This document shows positions 50,760-62,529 of a DNA stretch of 64,000 nucleotides, one piece after another. The notes under the pieces were generated by a model. That model was not told where the DNA came from. It ran no database searches and was given only the letters and a program-made list of their open reading frames with translations. This DNA comes from Heloderma charlesbogerti (Eukaryota > Chordata > Lepidosauria > Squamata > Helodermatidae), in NCBI GenBank assembly GCA_026122225.1, contig JANEZZ010003061.1, forward strand, positions 6,193,501-6,257,500, in the 5' to 3' direction. The stretch's first letter is position 1. Each line of letters opens with the position of its first letter. The translations under genes and the position numbers were made by a program.

Positions 50760-52270
50760 CAAAGCTTTGGGTCATGAAGTTTACCCTATAATGGGGCAAA
50801 GAAAAACCTAAAGGGGGCACCCAAACCAGAAATAATGGAAATGGAGAAACTAGTTTTCAAATATGCCAATGACAAAAAAAATTATTGCAGCCCAACACTG
50901 ATGGTGCAAAATTGCTATTTCTGTAGTTGACCTCGCCTATGCTCAGAATTTGGATGTGTATGATTGCCCCTAAAGAAGGAGCTTATTGTTCCAAATGTAT
51001 TGGGCTGCAATCAATTTTTTGTCATTGGTACATTTCCATATTTAGTTTCTCTTTTTGCCTTCCTCCTACCTCTTAATAGAGGCCAGTGTTCTTGTACAGA
51101 GTAAATCGCACCACAGTTGGGATGGAGTGGTAGGTGGTGGGAGCTCAGTTGCCTCTTCAGGCTTGGGTTTCTGGGAAAGGGCAGCAAGGAGCATACAAAA
51201 ACAACAGAAGTTTTGCCTCACTTAATGTCTAACAAAGTCATTGTGGCATAACCTTTGAGGTCCAGAGAGCCTGGTTTGTCAGATACAAGAAGTGGTCACC
51301 TGTGTTAGGTGAGTACAGAGAAGAAAATACTTTGTAAAAATCAAAGTGAAGCCAATGCAAGGAATAGTAGTGTGTCCTGATACTAGCTGTAGCACAAATG
51401 AATACAGAATCCAGTCAAATTAATGCATGTTTCAATTGGTGTGGGTGTGACCCAGCTCCCATTTGGGCCCACTGGCATAGTACATTGGTTTCTAGTTCCT
51501 TTATTTATAGCTCTGTAGCAGTGGGTGTTTTGCAGTGCATTCCCCAGGACAAGGATTAGGACCCCCTGGCTTGCAGGCCTAATCTGACCCACAGAGGTTC
51601 TCCATCTGGTCCACGGAGGCTTGGGCTCCCTCCGTGGGTTCCACCCTGCCCTCTCACCTGAAGGCTACCAGGGGCTTGGGGAAGAGGTGAAGAGAAGAAT
51701 CCCCTTGTTATCTCCAGTTTGTGGACCTAGGAGGAATATATATGTAACAGCCAGAGGCAAATTTCCAAATGCAGAACACACATGCTATGCCTACCACACC
51801 ATTCCTGTGCATGTTTCCCATACGGAACACTTCTAGACATGCATTGAGGATTGATGGTGGTACTGGCTCATCTAATGTCAATGACTGGTGAATTGTGAAT
51901 GGAGGGGAAGCTTCTTGGGTCAGCTCCTTAGCGACCCAGGTCTCATGTGGGTTTCTTCCTACAGTTCCCATTGGGGCTGCCATATTTATTTAACATGTAT
52001 ATTTAAAAATGTTTTGAGCAACTAAAAAGCTGCTCCTGATTTTAAGTGGGCAGCGCACGTTTAGTTATTTTTAATATAAAAACTGCGGATGAGAAGTGTG
52101 CTCTTAAGAGGCATTCCTGCCTGCCTGCATAAGAGAAAGGGGGGGGGGAATGCCTCTTTTTTATGATGCCTTCTACAACATGTCTGCATTATCTAAAAAA
52201 ATAAGGTGTGCTTTTTTTCTTTAGTGTGCTTTCTTTTTTCTTTTTTTCTACAAGTACATTTATGAAGACT
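50760..52270. other. Intergenic, nothing recognised
   Basis: No gene, RNA or repeat family is identified in this 1.5-kb stretch. Confidence 0.35.
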
Positions 52271-52279
52271 TAATTGACT

Positions 52280-52407
52280 AAAGGTACAATGCTGCGCAGG
52301 TTTAGAAAGAAAAAAGTCATACAGCTCCCAGCCTTCCCCAGCCAGCTAATGCTGGGAGTTGTATGAATTGTTTTGTTTGTTTAAACCTGCATAGGATTGC
52401 GCCATAA
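52280..52407. mobile_element. ~125-bp Harbinger-like MITE
   Basis: TAA is followed by AGGTACAATGCTGCGCAGGT, and GCATAGGATTGCGCCA is followed by TAA. Foldback arms are of the 50631-50757 family. Confidence 0.7.
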
Positions 52408-52535
52408 GAGGTTCTGAATTGGTGACAGGCCTAGTTTCTGCACACTCAGCTTTCTCAAAAGATGAACAAAGATGGGCTGTATGTAGCTTTCCTGGGTGAA
52501 TGTCAAGTCTGCTAGAAATTGGGAGGGCAGAAAGT

Positions 52536-52650
52536 AGATCTCCAGATTTTTTGGACTTCAACTCCCAGCATTCCTGACCATTGGCGATGCTGTTGGAGGC
52601 TTATGGGAGTTGAAGTCCAAACTTCTGAAATTCTACTCACCCCTCTGCTA
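52536..52650. repeat. Palindromic MITE (TTTGGACTTCAACTCCCAGC)
   Basis: The arms TTTGGACTTCAACTCCCAGC and GGGAGTTGAAGTCCAAACTT are inverted. Family of 2546-2690. Confidence 0.7.
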
Positions 52651-53404
52651 GATCCCCATGGAATAGAACTGGTTACCTAAAGAGCGAGCTGACACCATGC
52701 TAGCCAGCTTCTTGCAATGTATGGAAATCATCTGAGAACATTTGAAAGACTGTCACATTTTCATACCCACCCACCATTGAACCACCAGCATCACGCTTCA
52801 AGAACAAATGCCTTCATCTTAAAGAAATGTATTGGTTGCGCTTAAACGTTGCATTGATCGAATGCAATTGAGCAGGTAGCTCATTGGGTCATTTGTACAA
52901 TACTGTTTGTTTCGCTGTTCAAAGCAGATGAATTCTTAGAATCTGAAGAAGCTTCTCTGCCCAAGCAGTGGGTGGCACTATAGCATTCATGTATAGTTTC
53001 CATCTGGCTTATTGGACCCCAAAGCCCTAATGGAGGGTGAGGATGGTAATCTGCTCCCTTCTTAGTCTGCCACATCTACATATCGTCTCCCTAAGATGCT
53101 GTTAACAGCAGTAGGAGAGCTGTATAATAGTTTCTTAAGGTGGTAAGTAAGGCACTGACTTCACAGCTTGCTTTGTGTAACCTGATTTCTTATGAGTCTG
53201 TTAGGGGGAACATTGGTCAGTGAATTTTTCAAATGAAAAGGGGGGAGTTCTCAGTAAGACATCCAGTCTTATCCGCCTGCTGAGACATTCTCCCTGGACC
53301 CTGACATCTGGAGTCTGGTTGGGATTACTCAGTGACAAGAAGTACTCTGTACATAGAGGTAAAAGAAAATAAGATGACTAAGGGAGGACATGAAAGTCTT
53401 TCTG

Positions 53405-53735
53405 ATAGCCTTCCCCTAGGTGGTGCCCTCCAGATGTTTTGGACTACAGCTCCCATCAGCCCCAGACAGCTTTGCCAGTTGTTAATATCCCACCTTTTTT
53501 CTTCTTGCAAGGAACTCAAGGTGGCTTATGTGGTCCTCTCCATTTTATCCTCACAACAACCCTGTGAGGTAGGTTAGGCTTATAGCCAGTGACTGGCCCA
53601 AAGTCACCCTGTGAGCTTCAAGGCCAAATGGGGACTTGAACCCTCATTTCCTAAGTCCTAGTCCAACACTCTGTCTGCTACACTGCACTTTGGGTTGTAG
53701 TCCGAAACAACATACAGAGGGCAGCAGCTTGGGGG
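53405..53735. repeat. Palindromic MITE split by a SINE
   Basis: The left arm (GTGCCCTCCAGATGTTTTGG, with ACTACAGCTCCCATCAGCCC following) ends near 53477. The right arm resumes near 53691 with GGGTTGTAGTCCGAAACAAC and AGAGGGCAGCAGC. The gap is filled by a MIR-like SINE. Confidence 0.75.
53478..53690 (-). repeat. MIR-like tRNA-derived SINE inside a MITE, minus strand
   Basis: The plus strand reads the reversed family: ATCCCACCTTTTTTCTTCTT, CCCTGTGAGGTAGGTTAGGC, CAAAGTCACCCTGTGAGCTT, and the head complement CTCTGTCTGCTACACTGCAC. Confidence 0.75.
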
Positions 53736-54062
53736 AGCTGCTGTATGAGAATCTACGCATGAAAGAGAGTGAAAACACTTCCACCGGTTTCCTCCATCCT
53801 ACGTATAGATGGATCCACACAGCTGCCTGCGCTTTTGGATTCTCCTGGGGGGGCCAGCTAAGGGGATCATCATAATGAACGCCTGCATGTCAAAATTTGC
53901 CACTCTACCACTGCTTCCCAGAGGCACCTGGTTGGCTGCTAAAGGAATCAGGATACTGGGGAAGATGAGCCATTCTTCAGCAGAGGGGTTGTTCTGGTGT
54001 TCCTTTTGTCCTGTTCTTCTGCTGGTTCCTTTCCCCCCGTCTCTCCCACATTTTCTTGAGTG

Positions 54063-54250
54063 AAGTGACAAAGAGCCTTGGGGCTCCTTAAAAGATCAGC
54101 ACGTTTATTCTGGCATAAACTTTCATGGGCACTGTCACTTCACATGCAGGAGGTGTTAATTTGATGAAGTGGGCAGTGTCCACAAAAGCATATGCCAGAA
54201 TAAATGTGCTAGTCATCTAAGGAGCCAGAGACTCTCTGTTGTTTTTGCTT
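54063..54250. repeat. Inverted pair of the GTGTCCACAAAAGC repeat
   Basis: The left half (54066-54145) is a reversed copy and the right half (54160-54245) a direct copy of the same repeat. Stems such as GTTTATTCTGGCATAAACTTT versus TATGCCAGAATAAATGTGC pair across the centre. A single-orientation relative lies at 5715-5870. Confidence 0.65.
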
Positions 54251-54928
54251 CAACAGACTAACAAGGCTCTGGAAACAGAGCAAAATGGCCAGGCAGCCTA
54301 ACTGAGCAGGTGGACTTGTGAAATAATGAGGCAGAAGGACAGATCAGGCCATCGTAGTGTGTCGAAACATTTTAAAATGTAGGAAGTTGCCATCACTGGA
54401 TGAGGACGTGACAACCCTAACTCCTAGCTGTGGGTGACTAAAGGCCGGAGTTCAGACCAGCACAAGGATTCACTGAAGCAAGAGCAACACTATTTTTGCC
54501 TTCTGAATAAGGTGGCCAACTCTCAACCCAGCCCCTCCAGGTGTCTCTTTTTAAACAGTTCTTGATCAGCAACAATTGGCTGGTGATAGAGCAAAACACT
54601 ACACCATGAGTGGCCTTGCCTCCTAGTCTCTATATCTCTCTCAAATCATTGTTAAAGTCACAGGGGAAGGCAGGATTAGTGGGCGGTGGCTTTCTGGCCT
54701 GTTGCGAGCCTAGTTCCTGGGGACTCTAGCATGTGCTGGCTTTATATGGGGCAGGGCTACCCCTACCTGACTGCACTCCACACAAAGCAAAGGTGTGCTC
54801 TGCTTCCTTGCCCCATCATGCCCCCACCAGGTCCCAGAAAATCCTGGGTATGTGAGTGTTTGCAGGTAGTGTGATGTTTAGCAGCCCACAAAAAAAAAAG
54901 GCAAAACCTGAGACGTCCTATAACGGGT

Positions 54929-55037
54929 GTAGAACCTCAGGCTGAGGGACCGAACCGGGCCCACTACTGGAAAGTAGCCCCCGAGAGCGCCGAAATTACA
55001 TTTCGCCCTCAGGCTGAAAGAGGTTCAACATCTCTGT
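54929..55037. mobile_element. ~110-bp hAT-type MITE
   Basis: The ends CGGGTGTAGAACCTCAGGCT and, on the complement, CAGAGATGTTGAACCTC are inverted. Flanks TCCTATAA and TTCTATGA share 6 of 8 bases. Shortest copy of the AGAACCTCAGG family. Confidence 0.55.
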
Positions 55038-55044
55038 TCTATGA

Positions 55045-56230
55045 AGTCTGAAAATCTGAGAAGCTACTTGGTTGCTACAGCCACAATGGAGAGATCACAA
55101 AACATTGCTTAGAAGGGGGAAAAAGGCCTTTATTTGGCAATAACTGGAAGTCTTTGGGCCTTGCCCTCATTGAAGGGAATGATCCTGAATTTTGGTATTT
55201 GATTCAGGAAGGGTTTTCTCATAACTTTGTTGAGGGTGCTCCCCCAATTACACCTGAAAAGCGTGAGTTTGAATCCAGCCTTCTCTCCTTCCTGCCTCCC
55301 ATGCCTAAATATTCTGTACTGCTGCACCTTCAAGCAAGGTCTTGACACTAGTGCTACTACCTCAGCTTAAACCAGAAGCTTATGGAGCTTATCTAATACC
55401 AGAGTGAGGCGTCTGGCTTAATAAAACCTAAGAGACACAGCCATATCACAACAGATTCTGCTAGAAAGTCCCTGCTTCACTGGGCAATAGACCAGATTCT
55501 TGCCATAATAATTTAGCTGACTCTTAGGATGGAGTGGAAACGTATGCAAGCTTTTGGGTTACACAGAGCTGTTCTGGTGAAATGGAAATGTGGGGAACTG
55601 AATCTCAAGGAATTTGGAAGAAAGAAGAGAATGTGATAGGTTTAGCCACTGTCTGGTGTTTATAGGGTTTCTTATGAATACCTACTGGTGAACAGAAAAG
55701 CTGCTACTTGGAATAATTTAAGAGGCTATTTGTGGTTATATTTAATTTTCAGAGGTCAAGGGTGTGTTCTGTGTTTGTAGTAAAATGTGTGACTGAAATG
55801 TGGCCTGTAAAGAATTCCAGCATCTGCTATTTAAGCTTCAGAGACTCCTTATGTTTCCAAGATCTGACTTCATTATTTTCATAGTGTATATATTCATAGA
55901 AAAGGAGATCTGGAGCATATAGAAGTCACCTTGTGATGCCAGCAGTCCTGTTAATTCAGAAAATATGTGTGTTTAATTTGAATTTGGGCTCAGCTGTAAT
56001 ACATACTTTGAATGCCAGGAACATGTATGATTATTGTTTTAAAAAGAGTACTTCTGAGTCTGTGCTGAGTGCATTCCTTTCTCCAGTGAGTAACCCCTAT
56101 CTACTCCCCACTCATCTGAGTTTACAAAACAGAATTTTTATGTCAAAGAGTATTCTTTCTTGGGAACCTTGTGACCTTCCACCTCGCACAGTAGGAATTA
56201 ATCTCTGGTACTGCTTGACTGGGTCAGCCT
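55045..56230. other. Intergenic, nothing recognised
   Basis: No gene, RNA or named repeat is seen. Confidence 0.35.
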
Positions 56231-56236
56231 TTCTAA

Positions 56237-56576
56237 AAGGTAAAGGTAAAGGTGTCCCCAACCAGTCGTGTCCGACTCTAGGGTGCGGTGCTCATCCCCG
56301 TTTCTAAGCCGAAGAGCCAGCGCTGTCCGAAGACGCTTCCATGGTCATGTGGCCGGCATGACTGAACACCGAGGTGCACGGAACGCTGTTACCTTTCCCG
56401 CCGAAGCGGTACCTATTTATCTACTTGCAATTTCTTGCTTTCGAACTGCTAGGTTGGCAGAAGCTGGGACTGAAGACGGGAGCTCACTCCATCACGCAGC
56501 ACTCGGGTCTCGAACTGCTGACCTGCCGACCTTCCAGTCTGCAGTTCAGCGTCTTAACCACTAAGCCACCGCAGCC
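56237..56576 (-). repeat. Full-length tRNA-derived SINE with Bov-B-like tail, minus strand
   Basis: On the minus strand from 56576: a tRNA-like head (GGTGGCTTAGTGGTTAAGAC, B-box GGTTCGAGACCC), a long body, and a 3' part with AGAGTCGGACACGACTG that is identical to 17 bases of the Bov-B 3' end at 36.68-36.70 kb. It ends in ACCTTT repeats. This supports mobilisation by Bov-B reverse transcriptase. Confidence 0.85.
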
Positions 56577-56976
56577 TTTCTACCATGAACTTAAAAGGGC
56601 CTCGACAGCTAGTCCAGAGCAGCTGCTGTTTTCAGAATTCATAACAGGACAAATTGGGCAGCTTCATCTCTTATCCCCATGGGCCTGCATGGAAATTTCA
56701 GGATAGGAGGTGGCAACCTTATATCACAGTAAAGTTGCCAGCTTTTGAACCAGCTCCTGTGTGTGTGACTGTAACATGAATATAAGCAAGTGGCAATTCC
56801 TCTTGCTAAGCTGTGAAAGCTTCATCGGCTGATTTCCTGAGATCCAGCTGTTCAAGGGGGGGAGCAGGCCAGACTGCATTGCCTGGGCAGTTGGCAACCA
56901 ACCTGAGATCATGGTCAAGGAATGGCAAAGTCAGCTGTTGTTTATTTTAGTTGTATAGCACTTGTTAGAGTCTAAG

Positions 56977-57462
56977 GATGGGAAACCTCCAGGCTATAGA
57001 GATTCCACATCTAGCCCACCAGCTTCTTCTGCGGACCCCACCCTTTCTCCTGGTATGGAAAATCTCTTATCACTGATCAGCAGCTGATCGGAGACAAGAG
57101 TTTTTCCCTGCAGGGGAGAAAACTGCTGAGCAATTCAGTCCTTACTTCTGAGTACACATGCAGAGGCTTGTCCTGCTTACTTGTGAGTAGACATGCTGCT
57201 CATCCTTACTTTTGAGTAGATGTGAGGAGGCTTAGTATTTGGATGCAATTTGACAGTGCTGCTGAGTTATTCAGTCCTGTGTACTTATGAGTACACATGC
57301 AGAAGACTTGTCCTGCTTACCTCTGAGTTATACCAGTAATAATAACATTTTAGCCCCAATCATTCTCCCTTTGGCCACACCTGCAGATGGAGCGCAGCCC
57401 CGCAACCTTTCCCAGATTGGAATTCGTCCCTCAGGCTGAAAAGGTTTCCCCACCCCAGCATT
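56977..57462. mobile_element. hAT-type MITE with internal degenerate repeats
   Basis: The left end GGATGGGAAACCTCCAGGCT and the right end AAAGGTTTCCCCACCCCAGC are inverted. Between them are degenerate direct repeats with TACTT.TGAGTA.ACATGCAG (about 57145, 57180, 57208, 57280). Confidence 0.55.
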
Positions 57463-57653
57463 AAACTATATTTTCATGTGGTACTTAAAATATTGGAGAG
57501 GTTTATGGCCTGAAAGAACTAACAACTTGCTAGATATGTTAATGATTGAGATCAATTCTTATTTTATGGAATGCGCATAGGAGTGAGGCATGGGTGTCTC
57601 TAAATGAGGAACTTCATATGCTGCCTTCTGCTATGCTTACAAATAACATTAAG

Positions 57654-57768
57654 GGCGCAGTTCTATGCATGTTTAGACAGAAAAAAGTCCTACAACTTTT
57701 GGCTGAGGCATGCTGGGATTTGAAGGGCTTCTTTTTCTGTCTAAATATGCATAGGATTGTATCCTAAG
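57654..57768. mobile_element. ~115-bp Harbinger-like MITE with TAA duplication
   Basis: TAA precedes GGGCGCAGTTCTATGCATGT, and GGATTGTATCC precedes TAA. Arms pair as in 50631-50757. Confidence 0.72.
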
Positions 57769-58639
57769 CAGTTCTAATTTTATTGCCCCAAGCCTCCACT
57801 ACCCCAGTCTAAGGGCTTCTTCACATGGAGCTTTTATCCTTCTGTTGAGATTGCTCACTCACGGAAGTTTGCAGGCCCTTTAGATGATGTCGTGAACCTC
57901 CAGGGCGTCTCCCACACTGAATGACTTTATTCCATTGTTAAAAAGATCAGAGATAATGAGCTATCAAATTATTTGATCCCTTTTGTTCCCTTTGCGTTCC
58001 CTCCATGAAAAAGGAAAAGCCACAAGAAGAGGGACGAGTTCAATGAAACGTATGGAAGACTCAGATAAGGGGGGGAGGGGAAAGGGGCACACATGTAAAG
58101 GGAGTCCGTTGTCATCCTGCATTTAAAACAGAACCAGAAAGCCCCCTTTTAAATGTGTGGTTTTAGGCTGGTGCAGAGATGCTCTAAGCAGCCTTCTGTC
58201 CTGCAGAACCTTTGAGCTCATGCTGCAACAGCTAAAGCAGCATATGATTTGTAGACAAGTTGACAGTCCCGCCCCGCTTGTCATAGATTCCCCAAATAGC
58301 CTTCCCCAACCTTGCCCTTCCAGCTGTGTTTAGGCTGCCCTAAATTCTCCTCACTGCAGTATTTCTCCAGTTTAACACAAAAGGCCATCATGCTAGTGCA
58401 AAAGACCATCACGTTAAGTTGTCTTTGGTATACGTACTTTGGTATACTCCTGGATGCTTTATTCTGTGGTTTCTGACCCCTATACACTCACGCACTTATA
58501 TAGATTGTTTCAGCCTGATAGATATGCATGTACAGTTGTTATAAGATAGTAGTAGTTCAGTCAGTTACTCTCTATTACAAATATTATAAATATTTGCCCA
58601 TTATATTGGGATTATGTCATTTTGATCGACAAATCCATA

Positions 58640-59125
58640 TGAAGAGCCCTGCTGGCTAAGACCAAAGAGCCATCAAGGTCAATAACCTGTTTCCTGTAGT
58701 GACCAACTGGTTGCCTATAGGAAGGCCTCAAGCGGTGCTGGCTCCAGGCTCTGGAGGGCCCTTGGGCAAAACACTGTCATTGGGCCCCTCACCTTCGCAA
58801 CAGCCTGCTGCTACTTCTCCTTTTCCTCATCATTGCTAACATTTGCTTGCTTCTAGGAAGAGACCTACTGAGAAAGCAGACAGCAGCATCTACTCTTCCT
58901 CCTTCTCACCACCCCTGTTGTCTGGGCCAGAGCAAGAAGCACATGAACAAGCAGGTTGCGATGGTGAAGAGGAGGAGCAGATTCATGGGTTCTTGCCAGT
59001 GGGCCCCTGCTGGGATGTGGGCCTTCGACAGGTGCCCAACCACGCCATCCCTGCCCACAAGCAGTAGCCCCCTCCTGCTACTTTACCCCAGTAACTGGTA
59101 TTTAGTGGAGGTTGCACGTAGCCGC
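58640..59125 (-). repeat. CR1/L3-type LINE 3' fragment split by ~330 bp
   Basis: The plus strand from 58648 reads the complement of the terminal part of the 4377-4885 fragment (GCCCTGCTGGCTAAGACCAA, CCAACTGGTTGCCTATAGGA) up to about 58733. The continuation (GTAACTGGTATTTAGTGGA) reappears near 59091. The intervening 58735-59060 is unlike either side and may be a later insertion; its ends are not clear. Confidence 0.5.
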
Positions 59126-59582
59126 CATAACTAGTATCATTGATACGAGCACTATGCACATGCATCCTACTTTCAAGCCCTGAGAAATTTCAGGGGCTCC
59201 AATTTTTACTCAGAGTTCCGTTTCCTTAGGAGGTTACTGGAGATGACTTCTTCATGGTCTCTGTGTGCCTGTGCAGAGCAACATTCAGAACATTCTACAG
59301 CTGAGTTATTTTTGGTGGCATACCCCTCCACTGCGTATGCCCTAAGGCACGGTCCCACTCAGTTTCTGTGACATAAAGTTTATTTACACATGTATGTAGG
59401 ATGAGCATAAGATGGTGGTGGTGGGTGTTTCACAGCATTAGTCCTCCAAAACATTTATGTTCCCTGTCAGATTTCAAGGGGAACTCATATGGCCATAGGA
59501 TTTCCTGAAGAGAGCAAAGTCAGCTCTCTGTCTCCTTCTCAGATCCAGTTCCAAAAGATACTGATTTCTTACTACACAACTT

Positions 59583-59650
59583 GTGGCTAGGGATGATGGG
59601 CGTTGTAGACCAAACCATTTGGAGGGCCATAATTGGCCCACCCCTGCACT
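59583..59650. repeat. Half copy of the palindromic MITE (GTTGTAGACCAAA)
   Basis: GATGATGGGCGTTGTAGACC followed by CATTTGGAGGGCCA is one arm of the 2546-2690 family. Confidence 0.5.
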
Positions 59651-60245
59651 AAACACACAGAAAGATGAGCCATCTACTTCCATCACCTACGCCTTCTTGG
59701 GCCATCCTAGTTCCCATTGAAACACACCACCAGAATGCTACCAGCTATCAGCTGTCCTTTGTCAGGTCTTAAGGGTATTGCCTCAAGGCAAGGGTTCATC
59801 ACACAAGGGCATAAACCTACATCAGCTGCAGGGCTTTTTCCATCTGGTTTCATTGAAGGATTAGATCAGGCTCCTTTACACAGTTCTGTCTTGTTATATT
59901 CTGTTCCTTACCTTGTCGTGTGGTGGGTACTTTTCCGCAAAAAAAATTACATGCACTGGGGGCATCATGAAATATCCTCCCTAGTTTCTGCCTCTTTCCC
60001 GCCTCTCGCGGATTACTGGTGGTTCAGTTGTGATTGACATGCAATGTGAACTGCAGTCCTGGGGAACTGCTGGAATGCTGGCATGCCAGCCATTCAGTGT
60101 TGTGGACTAAACAGCCAAAGTTGGGAGCAAAAGTTGGTGCATTGCATTTAGTCACAGCATGGCGGAAAGCCGCCAAGTCAGTATACCGACACATCCACCA
60201 CCCCGACGTGACTGCCATTGTCATCGTGACCACACCCCAAACAAC

Positions 60246-62291
60246 TGCAAAACACGGCCCCTCCAGGAAATTCCTGACTTGTGTGGCAGATAACTTCCTC
60301 CTACAGAACGTAGAGGAAGGAACTAGAGGACTGGCTATCCTTGATTTGATCCTAACCAACAGAGATGACTTAGTGGATAAAGTAGCAGTTACAGGAACTC
60401 TGGGGGAAAGCGACCATGTTGTACTTGAGTTCTTGGTTCTAAGGGAAGCAAAAGCCGAGTGTAGTCAAACACGTACCCTGGAAACACGTACCTTTTAGGA
60501 AAGCTGATTTTAATAAACTCAGAACAATGATCAGTAAGGTCCCATGGCAAGTGACGCTAACGAGAAAAGGAGTCCAAGATGGGTGGGAGCTTTTAAAAAA
60601 TGAAATTCTCAAGGCACAATTACAAACAATTCCAACAAGAAGAAAAGGTGGAAGACAACAGAAGAAGCCAATGTGGCTTCACAAAAAGCTTAGGGATGAC
60701 CTGAAAACAAAAAAGGACACATATAGGAAGTGGAAAGAAGGCCAAGTAACAAAGGAAGAGTACAGGCAGGTAGCACGGAATTGCAGGGATGGTGTCAGGA
60801 AGGCTAAAGCTGAGAACTAGCTGAGGTTAGCGAGGGATGCTAAAAACAACAAAAAGGCTTTCTTCAGCTACGTGCATAGTAAAAGACAGAGGAAAGAAAT
60901 GGTTGTTCAGCTATTAAATAAGGATGGCAAAATGAGCTTGAGATTGATAGGCATATGGTCAAGGAACACCAATTACTTTGAATGAGTTCAAATCTCCAGG
61001 ACCAGATGAACTGCATCCTAGAGTAATAACGGAACTGGCAGAAGAACTCTCAGAACCGCTGTCTATTCTCTTTGAGAAATCATGGAGGACGGGGGAAGTG
61101 CCAGATGACTGGAGGAGGGCTCATGTTGTCCCTATCCTCAAATAGTGTAAAAAGGAGGAACCTGGGAACTACAGACCAGTCAGTCTGACATCAATCCTTG
61201 GGGAAATTCTGGAGCAGATTATAAAGCAATCCATCTGGAAGCACCTTGAAAACAATGCAGTGATTACTCGAAGCCAACCTGGATTTGTCAAGAACAAATC
61301 CTGCCAGACGAATTTGATCTCATTTTTTGATCAAGTAACCTCCCTTGTGGACTGTGGGAATGCTGTAGACATCATATACCTCGACTTCAGCAAAGCTTTC
61401 GACAAAGTGCCCCATGCTATCCTGATGAGCAAATTAGCTCAAAGTGGGCCAGATGAAACAACGATCCGGTGGATCCACAGTTGGCTACAGAATTGGACTC
61501 CAAGAGTGCTTATCAATGGGACCTTCTCAAACTGGGGAGAAGTAACGAGTGGGGTACCGCAGGGCTCAGTCCTGGGCCCAGTGCTCTTCAACATTTTAAT
61601 TAATGACTTGAAGTAGGAGGTGCAGGGAATGCTGATAACATTTGCAGATGACACAAAATTGGGCAGGATAGCTAATACTCTGGAAGACAGAAACAAAATT
61701 CCAAGTGATCTGGATAGACTGGAGCGCTGGGCAGAAAACAACAGAATGACATTTAATAGGGATAAATGCCAAGTTCTGCACCTAGGAAAAAGAAACCAAA
61801 TGCACAGTTACAAGATGGGGGATACGTGGCTCAACCACACTACAAGCGAGAAGGATCTTGGAATTGTTGTCGATCACAAACTGAATATGAGCCAACAATG
61901 TGATGGGGCTACAAAAAAGGCAAATGCTCTTTTGGGCTGCATTCATAGAAGCATCGCTTCCAAATCCCGGGAAGTACTAGTTCCCCTCTACTCAGCACTG
62001 GTTAGGCCTCATCTGGAGTACTGTGTCCAGTTCTGGGCACCACACTTGAAGAAGGATGCAGACAAACTGGAGAGGGTTCAGAGGAGGGCAACAAAGATGA
62101 TCAGGGGACTGGAAACAAAGCCCTGTGAAGGGAGACTGAAAGAACTGGGCATGTTTAGTCTTGAGAAGAGAAGACTGAGGGGAGATATGATAGCACTCTT
62201 CAAGTACTTGAAAGGTTGTCACAGAGAGGAAGGTCAGGATCTCTTCTTGATCATCCCAGAGTGCAGGACATGGAATAATGGGCTCAAGTGA
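60246..62291 (+). pseudogene. CR1 ORF2 fragment (EN end + RT), broken
   Basis: Open pieces 60246-60498, 60527-60820, 61260-61616 and 61620-62291 are separated by frameshifts or stops, including a stop after INDLK near 61614 that is shared with copy 1. Compared with copy 1 (10333-11004), the terminal 223-residue piece differs at only about 14 positions. Confidence 0.8.
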
Positions 62292-62528
62292 CAGGAAGCC
62301 AGATTCCAGCTGAACATCAGGAAAAACTTGCTGACTGTTAGAGCAATATGACAATGGAACCAATGACCTAGGGAGGTGGTGGGCTCTCCCACACTGGAGG
62401 CCTTCAAGACGAGGCTGGACAGCCATCTGTCAGGGATGCTCTGACTTGGATTCCTGCATTGAGCAGGAGGTTGGACTCGATGGCCTTGTAGGCCCCTTCC
62501 AACCCTACTATTCTATGATTCTATGATT
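60246..62528 (+). mobile_element. CR1 LINE, 5'-truncated, internally deleted
   Basis: It is collinear with the first CR1 copy from about 8848 onward. It begins within the endonuclease domain (KHGPSRKFLTCVADNFLLQN), retains [20 protein letters not shown], which copy 1 has lost, but lacks about 120 bp around 60934 (copy 1 positions about 9528-9649). RT motifs are [13 protein letters not shown] (about 61377-61415), [14 protein letters not shown] and FADDTKL (about 61638-61658). It ends in ATTCTATGATTCTATGATTC at 62509-62528. Non-autonomous. Confidence 0.88.
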
Positions 62529-62529
62529 C

